DNA of 64,000 bases from Volvox africanus (Eukaryota; Chlorophyta; Chlorophyceae; Chlamydomonadales; Volvocaceae). The position numbers and the translations under genes were made by a program. This document shows positions 48,688 through 62,405 of the stretch, piece after piece. Every line of letters starts with the position of its first letter. The stretch's first letter is position 1. The notes under the pieces were generated by a model. It was given only the letters and a program-made list of their open reading frames with translations, did no database searches and was not told the DNA's origin. Location of the stretch: positions 2,170,001-2,234,000 of the forward strand of contig BSDZ01000023.1 in the NCBI GenBank assembly GCA_030268105.1, read 5' to 3'.

Positions 48688-51600
48688 TTAGTATGCTAGG
48701 CGTCCGGGTCCGCTGTGCCTTGCGAGGTACGGAAATTCCTTATCCGCAACAGTGACAATCGAATGCCAATAACAGTAATAGTAATAAAAATAAAAATAAT
48801 AGTAATAAAAATAATAATTATTATAAAAATTAATATATTTATATAAATAATATTAATGATAACAATAAACATAATAAACATAATAAACGTAATAATAATA
48901 ATTAACATAATTAACATAATTAACGTAATATTAATATTTATAATAATCATAATAATTGTAATCATAATAATTATTATTTTAGTTACTATTATTATTTATT
49001 AATAATCACGAGATTCATAAGAATCATATGAATCATAATGATAGGGCTCCGGTGTGCCCTCCCCATCTCCCTCCCCCGCCCTTTGTCGGCGATGATGGTG
49101 GTGCTTTGGCGGCGTCGGTGGTGGCGTCGGTGGCGGACGGAGGGAGGGACGGAAAGAGGTTCCCATTCCCACCATCGCCACCGCTGCCACCACGGCCACA
49201 TACACCACTACGACTACCGCCGCAAACACCGCCACCAAGGCGACCGCTGTAAGTGTCCTGGGGTATGTACGGGCAGTGTTCATAATTGGATCTTAAACTG
49301 ACATTCTGCGATTGGGCCTTCGTAGGCGGACACAACAGGGTCACTACACCCATGAAATCGAAACGGGTAAGATATGATACGGGATCGAGTTTCAAAGGTT
49401 ACAAGTGTATGTCTTGATGCCTTGACTGACTGAGGGATTACCTTGCAGGGATGTTTCGCTCTAGAGTGGTGAATGACCCTTCCCCTTGGTTTTGGATTTA
49501 GGATATTCTGCCACTGACATTTCCGATTGGGCCTTTGTAGGCAGCCACAATTCCAGGACGGGCTTAGTATGCTAGGCGTCCGGGTCCGCTGTGCCTTGCG
49601 AGGTACGGAAATTCCTTATCCGCAACAGTGACAATCGAATGCCAATAACAGTAATAGTAATAAAAATAAAAATAATAGTAATAAAAAAAATAATTATTAT
49701 AAAAATTAATATATTTATATAAATAATATTAATGATAACAATAAACATAATAAACATAATAAACGTAATAATAATAATTAACATAATTAACATAATTAAC
49801 GTAATATTAATATTTATAATAATCATAATAATTGTAATCATAATAATTATTATTTTAATTACTATTATTATTTATTAATAATCACGAGATTCATAAGAAT
49901 CATATGAATCATAATGATAGGGCTCCGGTGTGCCCTCCCCATCTCCCTCCCCCGCCCTTTGTCGGCGATGATGGTGGTGCTTTGGCGGCGTCGGTGGTGG
50001 CGTCGGTGGCGGACGGAGGGAGGGACGGAAAGAGGTTCCCATTCCCATCATCGCCACCGCTGCCACCACGGCCACATACACCACTACGGCTACCGCCGCA
50101 AACACCGCCACCAAGGCGACCGCTGTAAGTGTCCTGGGGTATGTACGGGCAGTGTTCATAATTGGATCTTAAACTGACATTCTGCGATTGGGCCTTCGTA
50201 GGCGGACACAACAGGGTCACTACACCCATGAAATCGAAACGGGTAAGATATGATACGGGATCGAGTTTCAAAGGTTACAAGTGTATGTCTTGATGCCTTG
50301 ACTGACTGAGGGATTACCTTGCAGGGATGTTTCGCTCTAGAGTGGTGAATGACCCTTCCCCTTGGTTTTGGATTTAGGATATTCTGCCACTGACATTTCC
50401 GATTGGGCCTTTGTAGGCAGCCACAATTCCAGGACGGGCTTAGTATGCTAGGCGTCCGGGTCCGCTGTGCCTTGCGAGGTACGGAAATTCCTTATCCGCA
50501 ACAGTGACAATCGAATGCCAATAACAGTAATAGTAATAAAAATAAAAATAATAGTAATAAAAAAAATAATTATTATAAAAATTAATATATTTATATAAAT
50601 AATATTAATGATAACAATAAACATAATAAACATAATAAACGTAATAATAATAATTAACATAATTAACATAATTAACGTAATATTAATATTTATAATAATC
50701 ATAATAATTGTAATCATAATAATTATTATTTTAGTTACTATTATTATTTATTAATAATCACGAGATTCATAAGAATCATATGAATCATAATGATAGGGCT
50801 CCGGTGTGCCCTCCCCATCTCCCTCCCCCGCCCTTTGTCGGCGATGATGGTGGTGCTTTGGCGGCGTCGGTGGTGGCGTCGGTGGCGGACGGAGGGAGGG
50901 ACGGAAAGAGGTTCCCATTCCCACCATCGCCACCGCTGCCACCACGGCCACATACACCACTACGACTACCGCCGCAAACACCGCCACCAAGGCGACCGCT
51001 GTAAGTGTCCTGGGGTATGTACGGGCAGTGTTCATAATTGGATCTTAAACTGACATTCTGCGATTGGGCCTTCGTAGGCGGACACAACAGGGTCACTACA
51101 CCCATGAAATCGAAACGGGTAAGATATGATACGGGATCGAGTTTCAAAGGTTACAAGTGTATGTCTTGATGCCTTGACTGACTGAGGGATTACCTTGCAG
51201 GGATGTTTCGCTCTAGAGTGGTGAATGACCCTTCCCCTTGGTTTTGGATTTAGGATATTCTGCCACTGACATTTCCGATTGGGCCTTTGTAGGCAGCCAC
51301 AATTCCAGGACGGGCTTAGTATGCTAGGCGTCCGGGTCCGCTGTGCCTTGCGAGGTACGGAAATTCCTTATCCGCAACAGTGACAATCGAATGCCAATAA
51401 CAGTAATAGTAATAAAAATAAAAATAATAGTAATAAAAAAAAATAATTATTATAAAAATTAATATATTTATATAAATAATATTAATGATAACAATAAACA
51501 TAATAAACATAATAAACGTAATAATAATAATTAACATAATTAACATAATTAACGTAATATTAATATTTATAATAATCGTAATAATTGTAATCATAATAAT

Positions 51601-54600
51601 TATTATTTTAGTTACTATTATTATTTATTAATAATCACGAGATTCATAAGAATCATATGAATCATAATGATAGGGCTCCGGTGTGCCCTCCCCATCTCCC
51701 TCCCCCGCCCTTTGTCGGCGATGATGGTGGTGCTTTGGCGGCGTCGGTGGTGGCGTCGGTGGCGGACGGAGGGAGGGACGGAAAGAGGTTCCCATTCCCA
51801 CCATCGCCACCGCTGCCACCACGGCCACATACACCACTACGACTACCGCCGCAAACACCGCCACCAAGGCGACCGCTGTAAGTGTCCTGGGGTATGTACG
51901 GGCAGTGTTCATAATTGGATCTTAAACTGACATTCTGCGATTGGGCCTTCGTAGGCGGACACAACAGGGTCACTACACCCATGAAATCGAAACGGGTAAG
52001 ATATGATACGGGATCGAGTTTCAAAGGTTACAAGTGTATGTCTTGATGCCTTGACTGACTGAGGGATTACCTTGCAGGGATGTTTCGCTCTAGAGTGGTG
52101 AATGACCCTTCCCCTTGGTTTTGGATTTACGATATACTGCCACTGACATTTCCGATTGGGCCTTTGTAGGCAGCCACAATTCCAGGACGGGCTTAGTATG
52201 CTAGGCGTCCGGGTCCGCTGTGCCTTGCGAGGTACGGAAATTCCTTATCCGCAACAGTGACAATCGAATGCCAATAACAGTAATAGTAATAAAAATAAAA
52301 ATAATAGTAATAAAAATAATAATTATTATAAAAATTAATATATTTATATAAATAATATTAATGATAACAATAAACATAATAAACATAATAAACGTAATAA
52401 TAATAATTAACATAATTAACATAATTAACGTAATATTAATATTTATAATAATCATAATAATTGTAATCATAATAATTATTATTTTAGTTACTATTATTAT
52501 TTATTAATAATCACGAGATTCATAAGAATCATATGAATCATAATGATAGGGCTCCGGTGTGCCCTCCCCATCTCCCTCCCCCGCCCTTTGTCGGCGATGA
52601 TGGTGGTGCTTTGGCGGCGTCGGTGGTGGCGTCGGTGGCGGACGGAGGGAGGGACGGAAAGAGGTTCCCATTCCCACCATCGCCACCGCTGCCACCACGG
52701 CCACATACACCACTACGACTACCGCCGCAAACACCGCCACCAAGGCGACCGCTGTAAGTGTCCTGGGGTATGTACGGGCAGTGTTCATAATTGGATCTTA
52801 AACTGACATTCTGCGATTGGGCCTTCGTAGGCGGACACAACAGGGTCACTACACCCATGAAATCGAAACGGGTAAGATATGATACGGGATCGAGTTTCAA
52901 AGGTTACAAGTGTATGTCTTGATGCCTTGACTGACTGAGGGATTACCTTGCAGGGATGTTTCGCTCTAGAGTGGTGAATGACCCTTCCCCTTGGTTTTGG
53001 ATTTAGGATATTCTGCCACTGACATTTCCGATTGGGCCTTTGTAGGCAGCCACAATTCCAGGACGGGCTTAGTATGCTAGGCGTCCGGGTCCGCTGTGCC
53101 TTGCGAGGTACGGAAATTCCTTATCCGCAACAGTGACAATCGAATGCCAATAACAGTAATAGTAATAAAAATAAAAATAATAGTAATAAAAAAAATAATT
53201 ATTATAAAAATTAATATATTTATATAAATAATATTAATGATAACAATAAACATAATAAACATAATAAACGTAATAATAATAATTAACATAATTAACATAA
53301 TTAACGTAATATTAATATTTATAATAATCATAATAATTGTAATCATAATAATTATTATTTTAGTTACTATTATTATTTATTAATAATCACGAGATTCATA
53401 AGAATCATATGAATCATAATGATAGGGCTCCGGTGTGCCCTCCCCATCTCCCTCCCCCGCCCTTTGTCGGCGATGATGGTGGTGCTTTGGCGGCGTCGGT
53501 GGTGGCGTCGGTGGCGGACGGAGGGAGGGACGGAAAGAGGTTCCCATTCCCACCATCGCCACCGCTGCCACCACGGCCACATACACCACTACGACTACCG
53601 CCGCAAACACCGCCACCAAGGCGACCGCTGTAAGTGTCCTGGGGTATGTACGGGCAGTGTTCATAATTGGATCTTAAACTGACATTCTGCGATTGGGCCT
53701 TCGTAGGCGGACACAACAGGGTCACTACACCCATGAAATCGAAACGGGTAAGATATGATACGGGATCGAGTTTCAAAGGTTACAAGTGTATGTCTTGATG
53801 CCTTGACTGACTGAGGGATTACCTTGCAGGGATGTTTCGCTCTAGAGTGGTGAATGACCCTTCCCCTTGGTTTTGGATTTAGGATATTCTGCCACTGACA
53901 TTTCCGATTGGGCCTTTGTAGGCAGCCACAATTCCAGGACGGGCTTAGTATGCTAGGCGTCCGGGTCCGCTGTGCCTTGCGAGGTACGGAAATTCCTTAT
54001 CCGCAACAGTGACAATCGAATGCCAATAACAGTAATAGTAATAAAAATAAAAATAATAGTAATAAAAAAAAATAATTATTATAAAAATTAATATATTTAT
54101 ATAAATAATATTAATGATAACAATAAACATAATAAACATAATAAACGTAATAATAATAATTAACATAATTAACATAATTAACGTAATATTAATATTTATA
54201 ATAATCGTAATAATTGTAATCATAATAATTATTATTTTAGTTACTATTATTATTTATTAATAATCACGAGATTCATAAGAATCATATGAATCATAATGAT
54301 AGGGCTCCGGTGTGCCCTCCCCATCTCCCTCCCCCGCCCTTTGTCGGCGATGATGGTGGTGCTTTGGCGGCGTCGGTGGTGGCGTCGGTGGCGGACGGAG
54401 GGAGGGACGGAAAGAGGTTCCCATTCCCACCATCGCCACCGCTGCCACCACGGCCACATACACCACTACGACTACCGCCGCAAACACCGCCACCAAGGCG
54501 ACCGCTGTAAGTGTCCTGGGGTATGTACGGGCAGTGTTCATAATTGGATCTTAAACTGACATTCTGCGATTGGGCCTTCGTAGGCGGACACAACAGGGTC

Positions 54601-57600
54601 ACTACACCCATGAAATCGAAACGGGTAAGATATGATACGGGATCGAGTTTCAAAGGTGACATGTGTATGTCTTGATGCCTTGACTGACTGAGGGATTACC
54701 TTGCAGGGATGTTTCGCTCTAGAGTGGTGAATGACCCTTCCCCTTGGTTTTGGATTTACGATATACTGCCACTGACATTTCCGATTGGGCCTTTGTAGGC
54801 AGCCACAATTCCAGGACGGGCTTAGTATGCTAGGCGTCCGGGTCCGCTGTGCCTTGCGAGGTACGGAAATTCCTTATCCGCAACAGTGACAATCGAATGC
54901 CAATAACAGTAATAGTAATAAAAATAAAAATAATAGTAATAAAAATAATAATTATTATAAAAATTAATATATTTATATAAATAATATTAATGATAACAAT
55001 AAACATAATAAACATAATAAACGTAATAATAATAATTAACATAATTAACATAATTAACGTAATATTAATATTTATAATAATCATAATAATTGTAATCATA
55101 ATAATTATTATTTTAGTTACTATTATTATTTATTAATAATCACGAGATTCATAAGAATCATATGAATCATAATGATAGGGCTCCGGTGTGCCCTCCCCAT
55201 CTCCCTCCCCCGCCCTTTGTCGGCGATGATGGTGGTGCTTTGGCGGCGTCGGTGGTGGCGTCGGTGGCGGACGGAGGGAGGGACGGAAAGAGGTTCCCAT
55301 TCCCACCATCGCCACCGCTGCCACCACGGCCACATACACCACTACGACTACCGCCGCAAACACCGCCACCAAGGCGACCGCTGTAAGTGTCCTGGGGTAT
55401 GTACGGGCAGTGTTCATAATTGGATCTTAAACTGACATTCTGCGATTGGGCCTTCGTAGGCGGACACAACAGGGTCACTACACCCATGAAATCGAAACGG
55501 GTAAGATATGATACGGGATCGAGTTTCAAAGGTTACAAGTGTATGTCTTGATGCCTTGACTGACTGAGGGATTACCTTGCAGGGATGTTTCGCTCTAGAG
55601 TGGTGAATGACCCTTCCCCTTGGTTTTGGATTTAGGATATTCTGCCACTGACATTTCCGATTGGGCCTTTGTAGGCAGCCACAATTCCAGGACGGGCTTA
55701 GTATGCTAGGCGTCCGGGTCCGCTGTGCCTTGCGAGGTACGGAAATTCCTTATCCGCAACAGTGACAATCGAATGCCAATAACAGTAATAGTAATAAAAA
55801 TAAAAATAATAGTAATAAAAAAAATAATTATTATAAAAATTAATATATTTATATAAATAATATTAATGATAACAATAAACATAATAAACATAATAAACGT
55901 AATAATAATAATTAACATAATTAACATAATTAACGTAATATTAATATTTATAATAATCATAATAATTGTAATCATAATAATTATTATTTTAATTACTATT
56001 ATTATTTATTAATAATCACGAGATTCATAAGAATCATATGAATCATAATGATAGGGCTCCGGTGTGCCCTCCCCATCTCCCTCCCCCGCCCTTTGTCGGC
56101 GATGATGGTGGTGCTTTGGCGGCGTCGGTGGTGGCGTCGGTGGCGGACGGAGGGAGGGACGGAAAGAGGTTCCCATTCCCATCATCGCCACCGCTGCCAC
56201 CACGGCCACATACACCACTACGGCTACCGCCGCAAACACCGCCACCAAGGCGACCGCTGTAAGTGTCCTGGGGTATGTACGGGCAGTGTTCATAATTGGA
56301 TCTTAAACTGACATTCTGCGATTGGGCCTTCGTAGGCGGACACAACAGGGTCACTACACCCATGAAATCGAAACGGGTAAGATATGATACGGGATCGAGT
56401 TTCAAAGGTTACAAGTGTATGTCTTGATGCCTTGACTGACTGAGGGATTACCTTGCAGGGATGTTTCGCTCTAGAGTGGTGAATGACCCTTCCCCTTGGT
56501 TTTGGATTTAGGATATTCTGCCACTGAAATTTCCGATTGGGCCTTTGTAGGCAGCCACAATTCCAGGACGGGCTTAGTATGCTAGGCGTCCGGGTCCGCT
56601 GTGCCTTGCGAGGTACGGAAATTCCTTATCCGCAACAGTGACAATCGAATGCCAATAACAGTAATAGTAATAAAAATAAAAATAATAGTAATAAAAAAAA
56701 TAATTATTATAAAAATTAATATATTTATATAAATAATATTAATGATAACAATAAACATAATAAACATAATAAACGTAATAATAATAATTAACATAATTAA
56801 CATAATTAACGTAATATTAATATTTATAATAATCGTAATAATTGTAATCATAATAATTATTATTTTAGTTACTATTATTATTTATTAATAATCACGAGAT
56901 TCATAAGAATCATATGAATCATAATGATAGGGCTCCGGTGTGCCCTCCCCATCTCCCTCCCCCGCCCTTTGTCGGCGATGATGGTGGTGCTTTGGCGGCG
57001 TCGGTGGTGGCGTCGGTGGCGGACGGAGGGAGGGACGGAAAGAGGTTCCCATTCCCACCATCGCCACCGCTGCCACCACGGCCACATACACCACTACGAC
57101 TACCGCCGCAAACACCGCCACCAAGGCGACCGCTGTAAGTGTCCTGGGGTATGTACGGGCAGTGTTCATAATTGGATCTTAAACTGACATTCTGCGATTG
57201 GGCCTTCGTAGGCGGACACAACAGGGTCACTACACCCATGAAATCGAAACGGGTAAGATATGATACGGGATCGAGTTTCAAAGGTTACAAGTGTATGTCT
57301 TGATGCCTTGACTGACTGAGGGATTACCTTGCAGGGATGTTTCGCTCTAGAGTGGTGAATGACCCTTCCCCTTGGTTTTGGATTTAGGATATTCTGCCAC
57401 TGACATTTCCGATTGGGCCTTTGTAGGCAGCCACAATTCCAGGACGGGCTTAGTATGCTAGGCGTCCGGGTCCGCTGTGCCTTGCGAGGTACGGAAATTC
57501 CTTATCCGCAACAGTGACAATCGAATGCCAATAACAGTAATAGTAATAAAAATAAAAATAATAGTAATAAAAAAAATAATTATTATAAAAATTAATATAT

Positions 57601-58325
57601 TTATATAAATAATATTAATGATAACAATAAACATAATAAACATAATAAACGTAATAATAATAATTAACATAATTAACATAATTAACGTAATATTAATATT
57701 TATAATAATCATAATAATTGTAATCATAATAATTATTATTTTAATTACTATTATTATTTATTAATAATCACGAGATTCATAAGAATCATATGAATCATAA
57801 TGATAGGGCTCCGGTGTGCCCTCCCCATCTCCCTCCCCCGCCCTTTGTCGGCGATGATGGTGGTGCTTTGGCGGCGTCGGTGGTGGCGTCGGTGGCGGAC
57901 GGAGGGAGGGACGGAAAGAGGTTCCCATTCCCACCATCGCCACCGCTGCCACCACGGCCACATACACCACTACGACTACCGCCGCAAACACCGCCACCAA
58001 GGCGACCGCTGTAAGTGTCCTGGGGTATGTACGGGCAGTGTTCATAATTGGATCTTAAACTGACATTCTGCGATTGGGCCTTCGTAGGCGGACACAACAG
58101 GGTCACTACACCCATGAAATCGAAACGGGTAAGATATGATACGGGATCGAGTTTCAAAGGTTACAAGTGTATGTCTTGATGCCTTGACTGACTGAGGGAT
58201 TACCTTGCAGGGATATTTCGCTCTAGAGTGGTGAATGACCCTTCCCCTTGGTTTTGGATTTACGATATTCTGCCACTGACATTTCCGATTGGGCCTTTGT
58301 AGGCAGCCACAATTCCAGGACGGGC
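47810..58325 (+). repeat. Run of twelve L units with a 2629-bp L trimer inside
   Basis: Twelve L units in succession, without S. A trimer of 2629 bp (877+876+876) covers 51316-53944 and 53945-56573. Its first unit has an extra A in an A-run (AATAAAAAAAAATAA) and ATAATCGTAATAATTG. The unit at 56574 starts a third, altered copy. Homogenisation in favour of L here contrasts with the S runs at 8-10, 12-14 and 21-25 kb. Confidence 0.85.
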
Positions 58326-59953
58326 TTAGTATGCTAGGCGTCCGGGTCCGCTGTGCCTTGCGAGGTACGGAAATTCCTTATCCGCAACAGTATCCTGGGG
58401 TATGTACGGGCAGTGTTCATAATTGGATCTTAAACTGACATTCTGCGATTGGGCCTTCGTAGGCGGACACAACAGGGTCACTACACCCATGAAATCGAAA
58501 CGGGTAAGATATGATACGGGATCGAGTTTCAAAGGTGACATGTGTATGTCTTGATGCCTTGACTGACTGAGGGATTACCTTGCAGGGATGTTTCGCTCTA
58601 GAGTGGTGAATGACCCTTCCCCTTGGTTTTGGATTTAGGATATTCTGCCACTGACATTTCCGATTGGGCCTTTGTAGGCAGCCACAATTCCAGGACGGGC
58701 TTAGTATGCTAGGCGTCCGGGTCCGCTGTGCCTTGCGAGGTACGGAAATTCCTTATCCGCAACAGTGACAATCGAATGCCAATAACAGTAATAGTAATAA
58801 AAATAAAAATAATAGTACTAAAAATAATAATTATTATAAAAATTAATATATATTTATATAAATAATATTAATGATAACAATAAACATAATAAACATAATA
58901 AACGTAATAATAATAATTAACATAATTAACATAATTAACGTAATATTAATATTTATAATAATCGTAATAATTGTAATCATAATAATTATTATTTTAGTTA
59001 CTATTATTATTTATTAATAATCATGAGATTCATAAGAATCATATGAATCATAATGATAGGGCTCCGGTGTGCCCTCCCCATCTCCCTCCCCCGCCCTTTG
59101 TCGGCGATGATGGTGGTGCTTTGGCGGCGTCGGTGGTGGCGTCGGTGGCGGACGGAGGGAGGGACGGAAAGAGGTTCCCATTCCCACCATCGCCACCGCT
59201 GCCACCACGGCCACATACACCACTACGGCTACCGCCGCAAACACCGCCACCAAGGCGACCGCTGTAAGTGTCCTGGGGTATGTACGGGCAGTGTTCATAA
59301 TTGGATCTCAAACTGACATTCTGCGATTGGGCCTTCGTAGGCGGACACAACAGGGTCACTACACCCATGAAATCGAAACGGGTAAGATATGATACGGGAT
59401 CGAGTTTCAAAGGTGACATGTGTATGTCTTGATGCCTTGACTGACTGAGGGATTACCTTGCAGGGATGTTTCGCTCTAGAGTGGTGAATGACCCTTCCCC
59501 TTGGTTTTGGATTTAGGATATTCTGCCACTGACATTTCCGATTGGGCCTTTGTAGGCAGCCACAATTCCAGGACGGGCTTAGTATGCTAGGCGTCCGGGT
59601 CCGCTGTGCCTTGCGAGGTACGGAAATTCCTTATCCGCAACAGTATCCTGGGGTATGTACGGGCAGTGTTCATAAATTGATCTTTAACTGACATTCTGCG
59701 ATTGGGCCTTCGTAGGCGGACACAACAGGGTCACTACACCCATGAAATCGAAACGGGTAAGATATGATACGGGATCGAGTTTCAAAGGTGACATGTGTAT
59801 GTCTTGATGCCTTGACTGACTGAGGGATTACCTTGCAGGGATGTTTCGCTCTAGAGTGGTGAATGACCCTTCCCCTTGGTTTTGGATTTAGGATATTCTG
59901 CCACTGACATTTCCGATTGGGCCTTTGTAGGCAGCCACAATTCCAGGACGGGC
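58326..59953 (+). repeat. Transition units (S, L878, S) with recombinant variants
   Basis: The L at 58701 combines the CCACCATCGCC variant with CGGCTACC and CATGAG, a combination not found between 28 and 57 kb. The S at 59579 carries a local change to CATAAATTGATCTTTAAC. The block separates the homogeneous L run from the diverged right-hand family. Confidence 0.7.
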
Positions 59954-62405
59954 TTAGTATGCTAGGCGTCCGGGTCCGCTGTGCCTTGCGAGGTACGGAA
60001 ATTCCTTATCCGCAACAGTGACAATCGAATGCCAATAACAGTAATAGTAATAAAAATAAAAGTAATAGTAATAAAAATAATAATTATTATAAACATTAAT
60101 ATATTTATATAAATAATAAACATAATAAACATAATAAACGTAATAATAATAATTAACATAATTAACGTAATAATAATATTTATAATTATCATAATAATTG
60201 TAATCATAATATTTATTTTTTTAATTACTATTTTTATTTATTTATAATCATGAGATTCATAAGAATCATATGAATCATAATGATAGGGCTCCGGTGTTCC
60301 CTCCCCATCTCCCTCCCCCCCCCTTTGTCGGCGATGATGGTGGTGCTTTGGCGGCGTCGGTGGTGGCGTCGGTGGCGGACGGAGGGAGGGACGGAGAGAG
60401 GTTCCCATTCCCACCATCGCCACCGCTGCCACCACGGCCACATACACCACTACGGCTACCGCCGCAAACACCGCCACCAAGGCGACCGCTGTAAGTATCC
60501 TGGGGTATGTACGGGCAGTGTTCATAATTGGATCTTAAACTGACATTCTGCGATTTGGCCTTCGTAGGCGGACACAACAGGGTCACTACACCCATGAAAT
60601 CGAAACGGGTAAGATATGATACGGGATCGAGTTCAAAGGTGACATGTGTATTTCTTGATGCCTTGACTGACTGAGGGATTACCTTGCAGGGATGTTTCGC
60701 TCTAGAGTGGTGAATGACCCTTCCCCTTGGTTTTGGATTTACGATATACTGCCACTGACATTTCCGATTGGGCCTTTGTAGGCAGCCACAATTCCAGGAC
60801 GGGCTTAGTATGCTAGGAGTCCGGGTCCGCTGTCCCTTCCGAGGTACGGAAATTCCTTATCCGCAACAGTATCCTGGGGTATGTACGGGCAGTGTTCATA
60901 ATTGGATCTTAAACTGACATTCTGCGATTGGGCCTTCGTAGGCGGACACAACAGGGTCACTACACCCATGAAATCGAAACGGGTAAGATATGATACGGGA
61001 TCGAGTTTCAAAGGTGACATGTGTATGTCTTGATGCCTTGACTGACTGAGGGATTACCTTGCAGGGATGTTTCGCTCTAGAGTGGTGAATGACCCTTCCC
61101 CTTGGTTTTGGATTTAGGATATTCTGCCACTGACATTTCCGATTGGGCCTTTGTAGGCAGCCACAATTCCAGGACGGGCTTAGTATGCTAGGCGTCCGGG
61201 TCCGCTGTGCCTTGCGAGGTACGGAAATTCCTTATCCGCAACAGTGACAATCGAATGCCAATAACAGTAATAGTAATAAAAATAAAAGTAATAGTAATAA
61301 AAATAATAATTATTATAAACATTAATATATTTATATAAATAATAAACATAATAAACATAATAAACGTAATAATAATAATTAACATAATTAACGTAATAAT
61401 AATATTTATAATTATCATAATAATTGTAATCATAATATTTATTTTTTTAATTACTATTTTTATTTATTTATAATCATGAGATTCATAAGAATCATATGAA
61501 TCATAATGATAGGGCTCCGGTGTTCCCTCCCCATCTCCCTCCCCCCCCCTTTGTCGGCGATGATGGTGGTGCTTTGGCGGCGTCGGTGGTGGCGTCGGTG
61601 GCGGACGGAGGGAGGGACGGAGAGAGGTTCCCATTCCCACCATCGCCACCGCTGCCACCACGGCCACATACACCACTACGGCTACCGCCGCAAACACCGC
61701 CACCAAGGCGACCGCTGTAAGTATCCTGGGGTATGTACGGGCAGTGTTCATAATTGGATCTTAAACTGACATTCTGCGATTTGGCCTTCGTAGGCGGACA
61801 CAACAGGGTCACTACACCCATGAAATCGAAACGGGTAAGATATGATACGGGATCGAGTTCAAAGGTGACATGTGTATTTCTTGATGCCTTGACTGACTGA
61901 GGGATTACCTTGCAGGGATGTTTCGCTCTAGAGTGGTGAATGACCCTTCCCCTTGGTTTTGGATTTACGATATACTGCCACTGACATTTCCGATTGGGCC
62001 TTTGTAGGCAGCCACAATTCCAGGACGGGCTTAGTATGCTAGGAGTCCGGGTCCGCTGTCCCTTCCGAGGTACGGAAATTCCTTATCCGCAACAGTATCC
62101 TGGGGTATGTACGGGCAGTGTTCATAATTGGATCTTAAACTGACATTCTGCGATTGGGCCTTCGTAGGCGGACACAACAGGGTCACTACACCCATGAAAT
62201 CGAAACGGGTAAGATATGATACGGGATCGAGTTTCAAAGGTTACAAGTGTATGTCTTGATGCCTTGACTGACTGAGGGATTACCTTGCAGGGATGTTTCG
62301 CTCTAGAGTGGTGAATGACCCTTCCCCTTGGTTTTGGATTTAGGATATTCTGCCACTGACATTTCCGATTGGGCCTTTGTAGGCAGCCACAATTCCAGGA
62401 CGGGC
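59954..62405 (+). repeat. Two copies of a 1226-bp dimer of diverged units (L851, S)
   Basis: Copies are 59954-61179 and 61180-62405. The L is 25 bp shorter than usual because of losses in its AT block. It has CTCCCCCCCCC in the GC block and reads GTAAGTATCC, not GTAAGTGTCC. The S has CTAGGAGTCC and TGTCCCTTCCGAGG. GCGATTTGGCC and GAGTTCAAAGG are shared with the diverged units at 23.5-24.2 kb. Confidence 0.85.
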
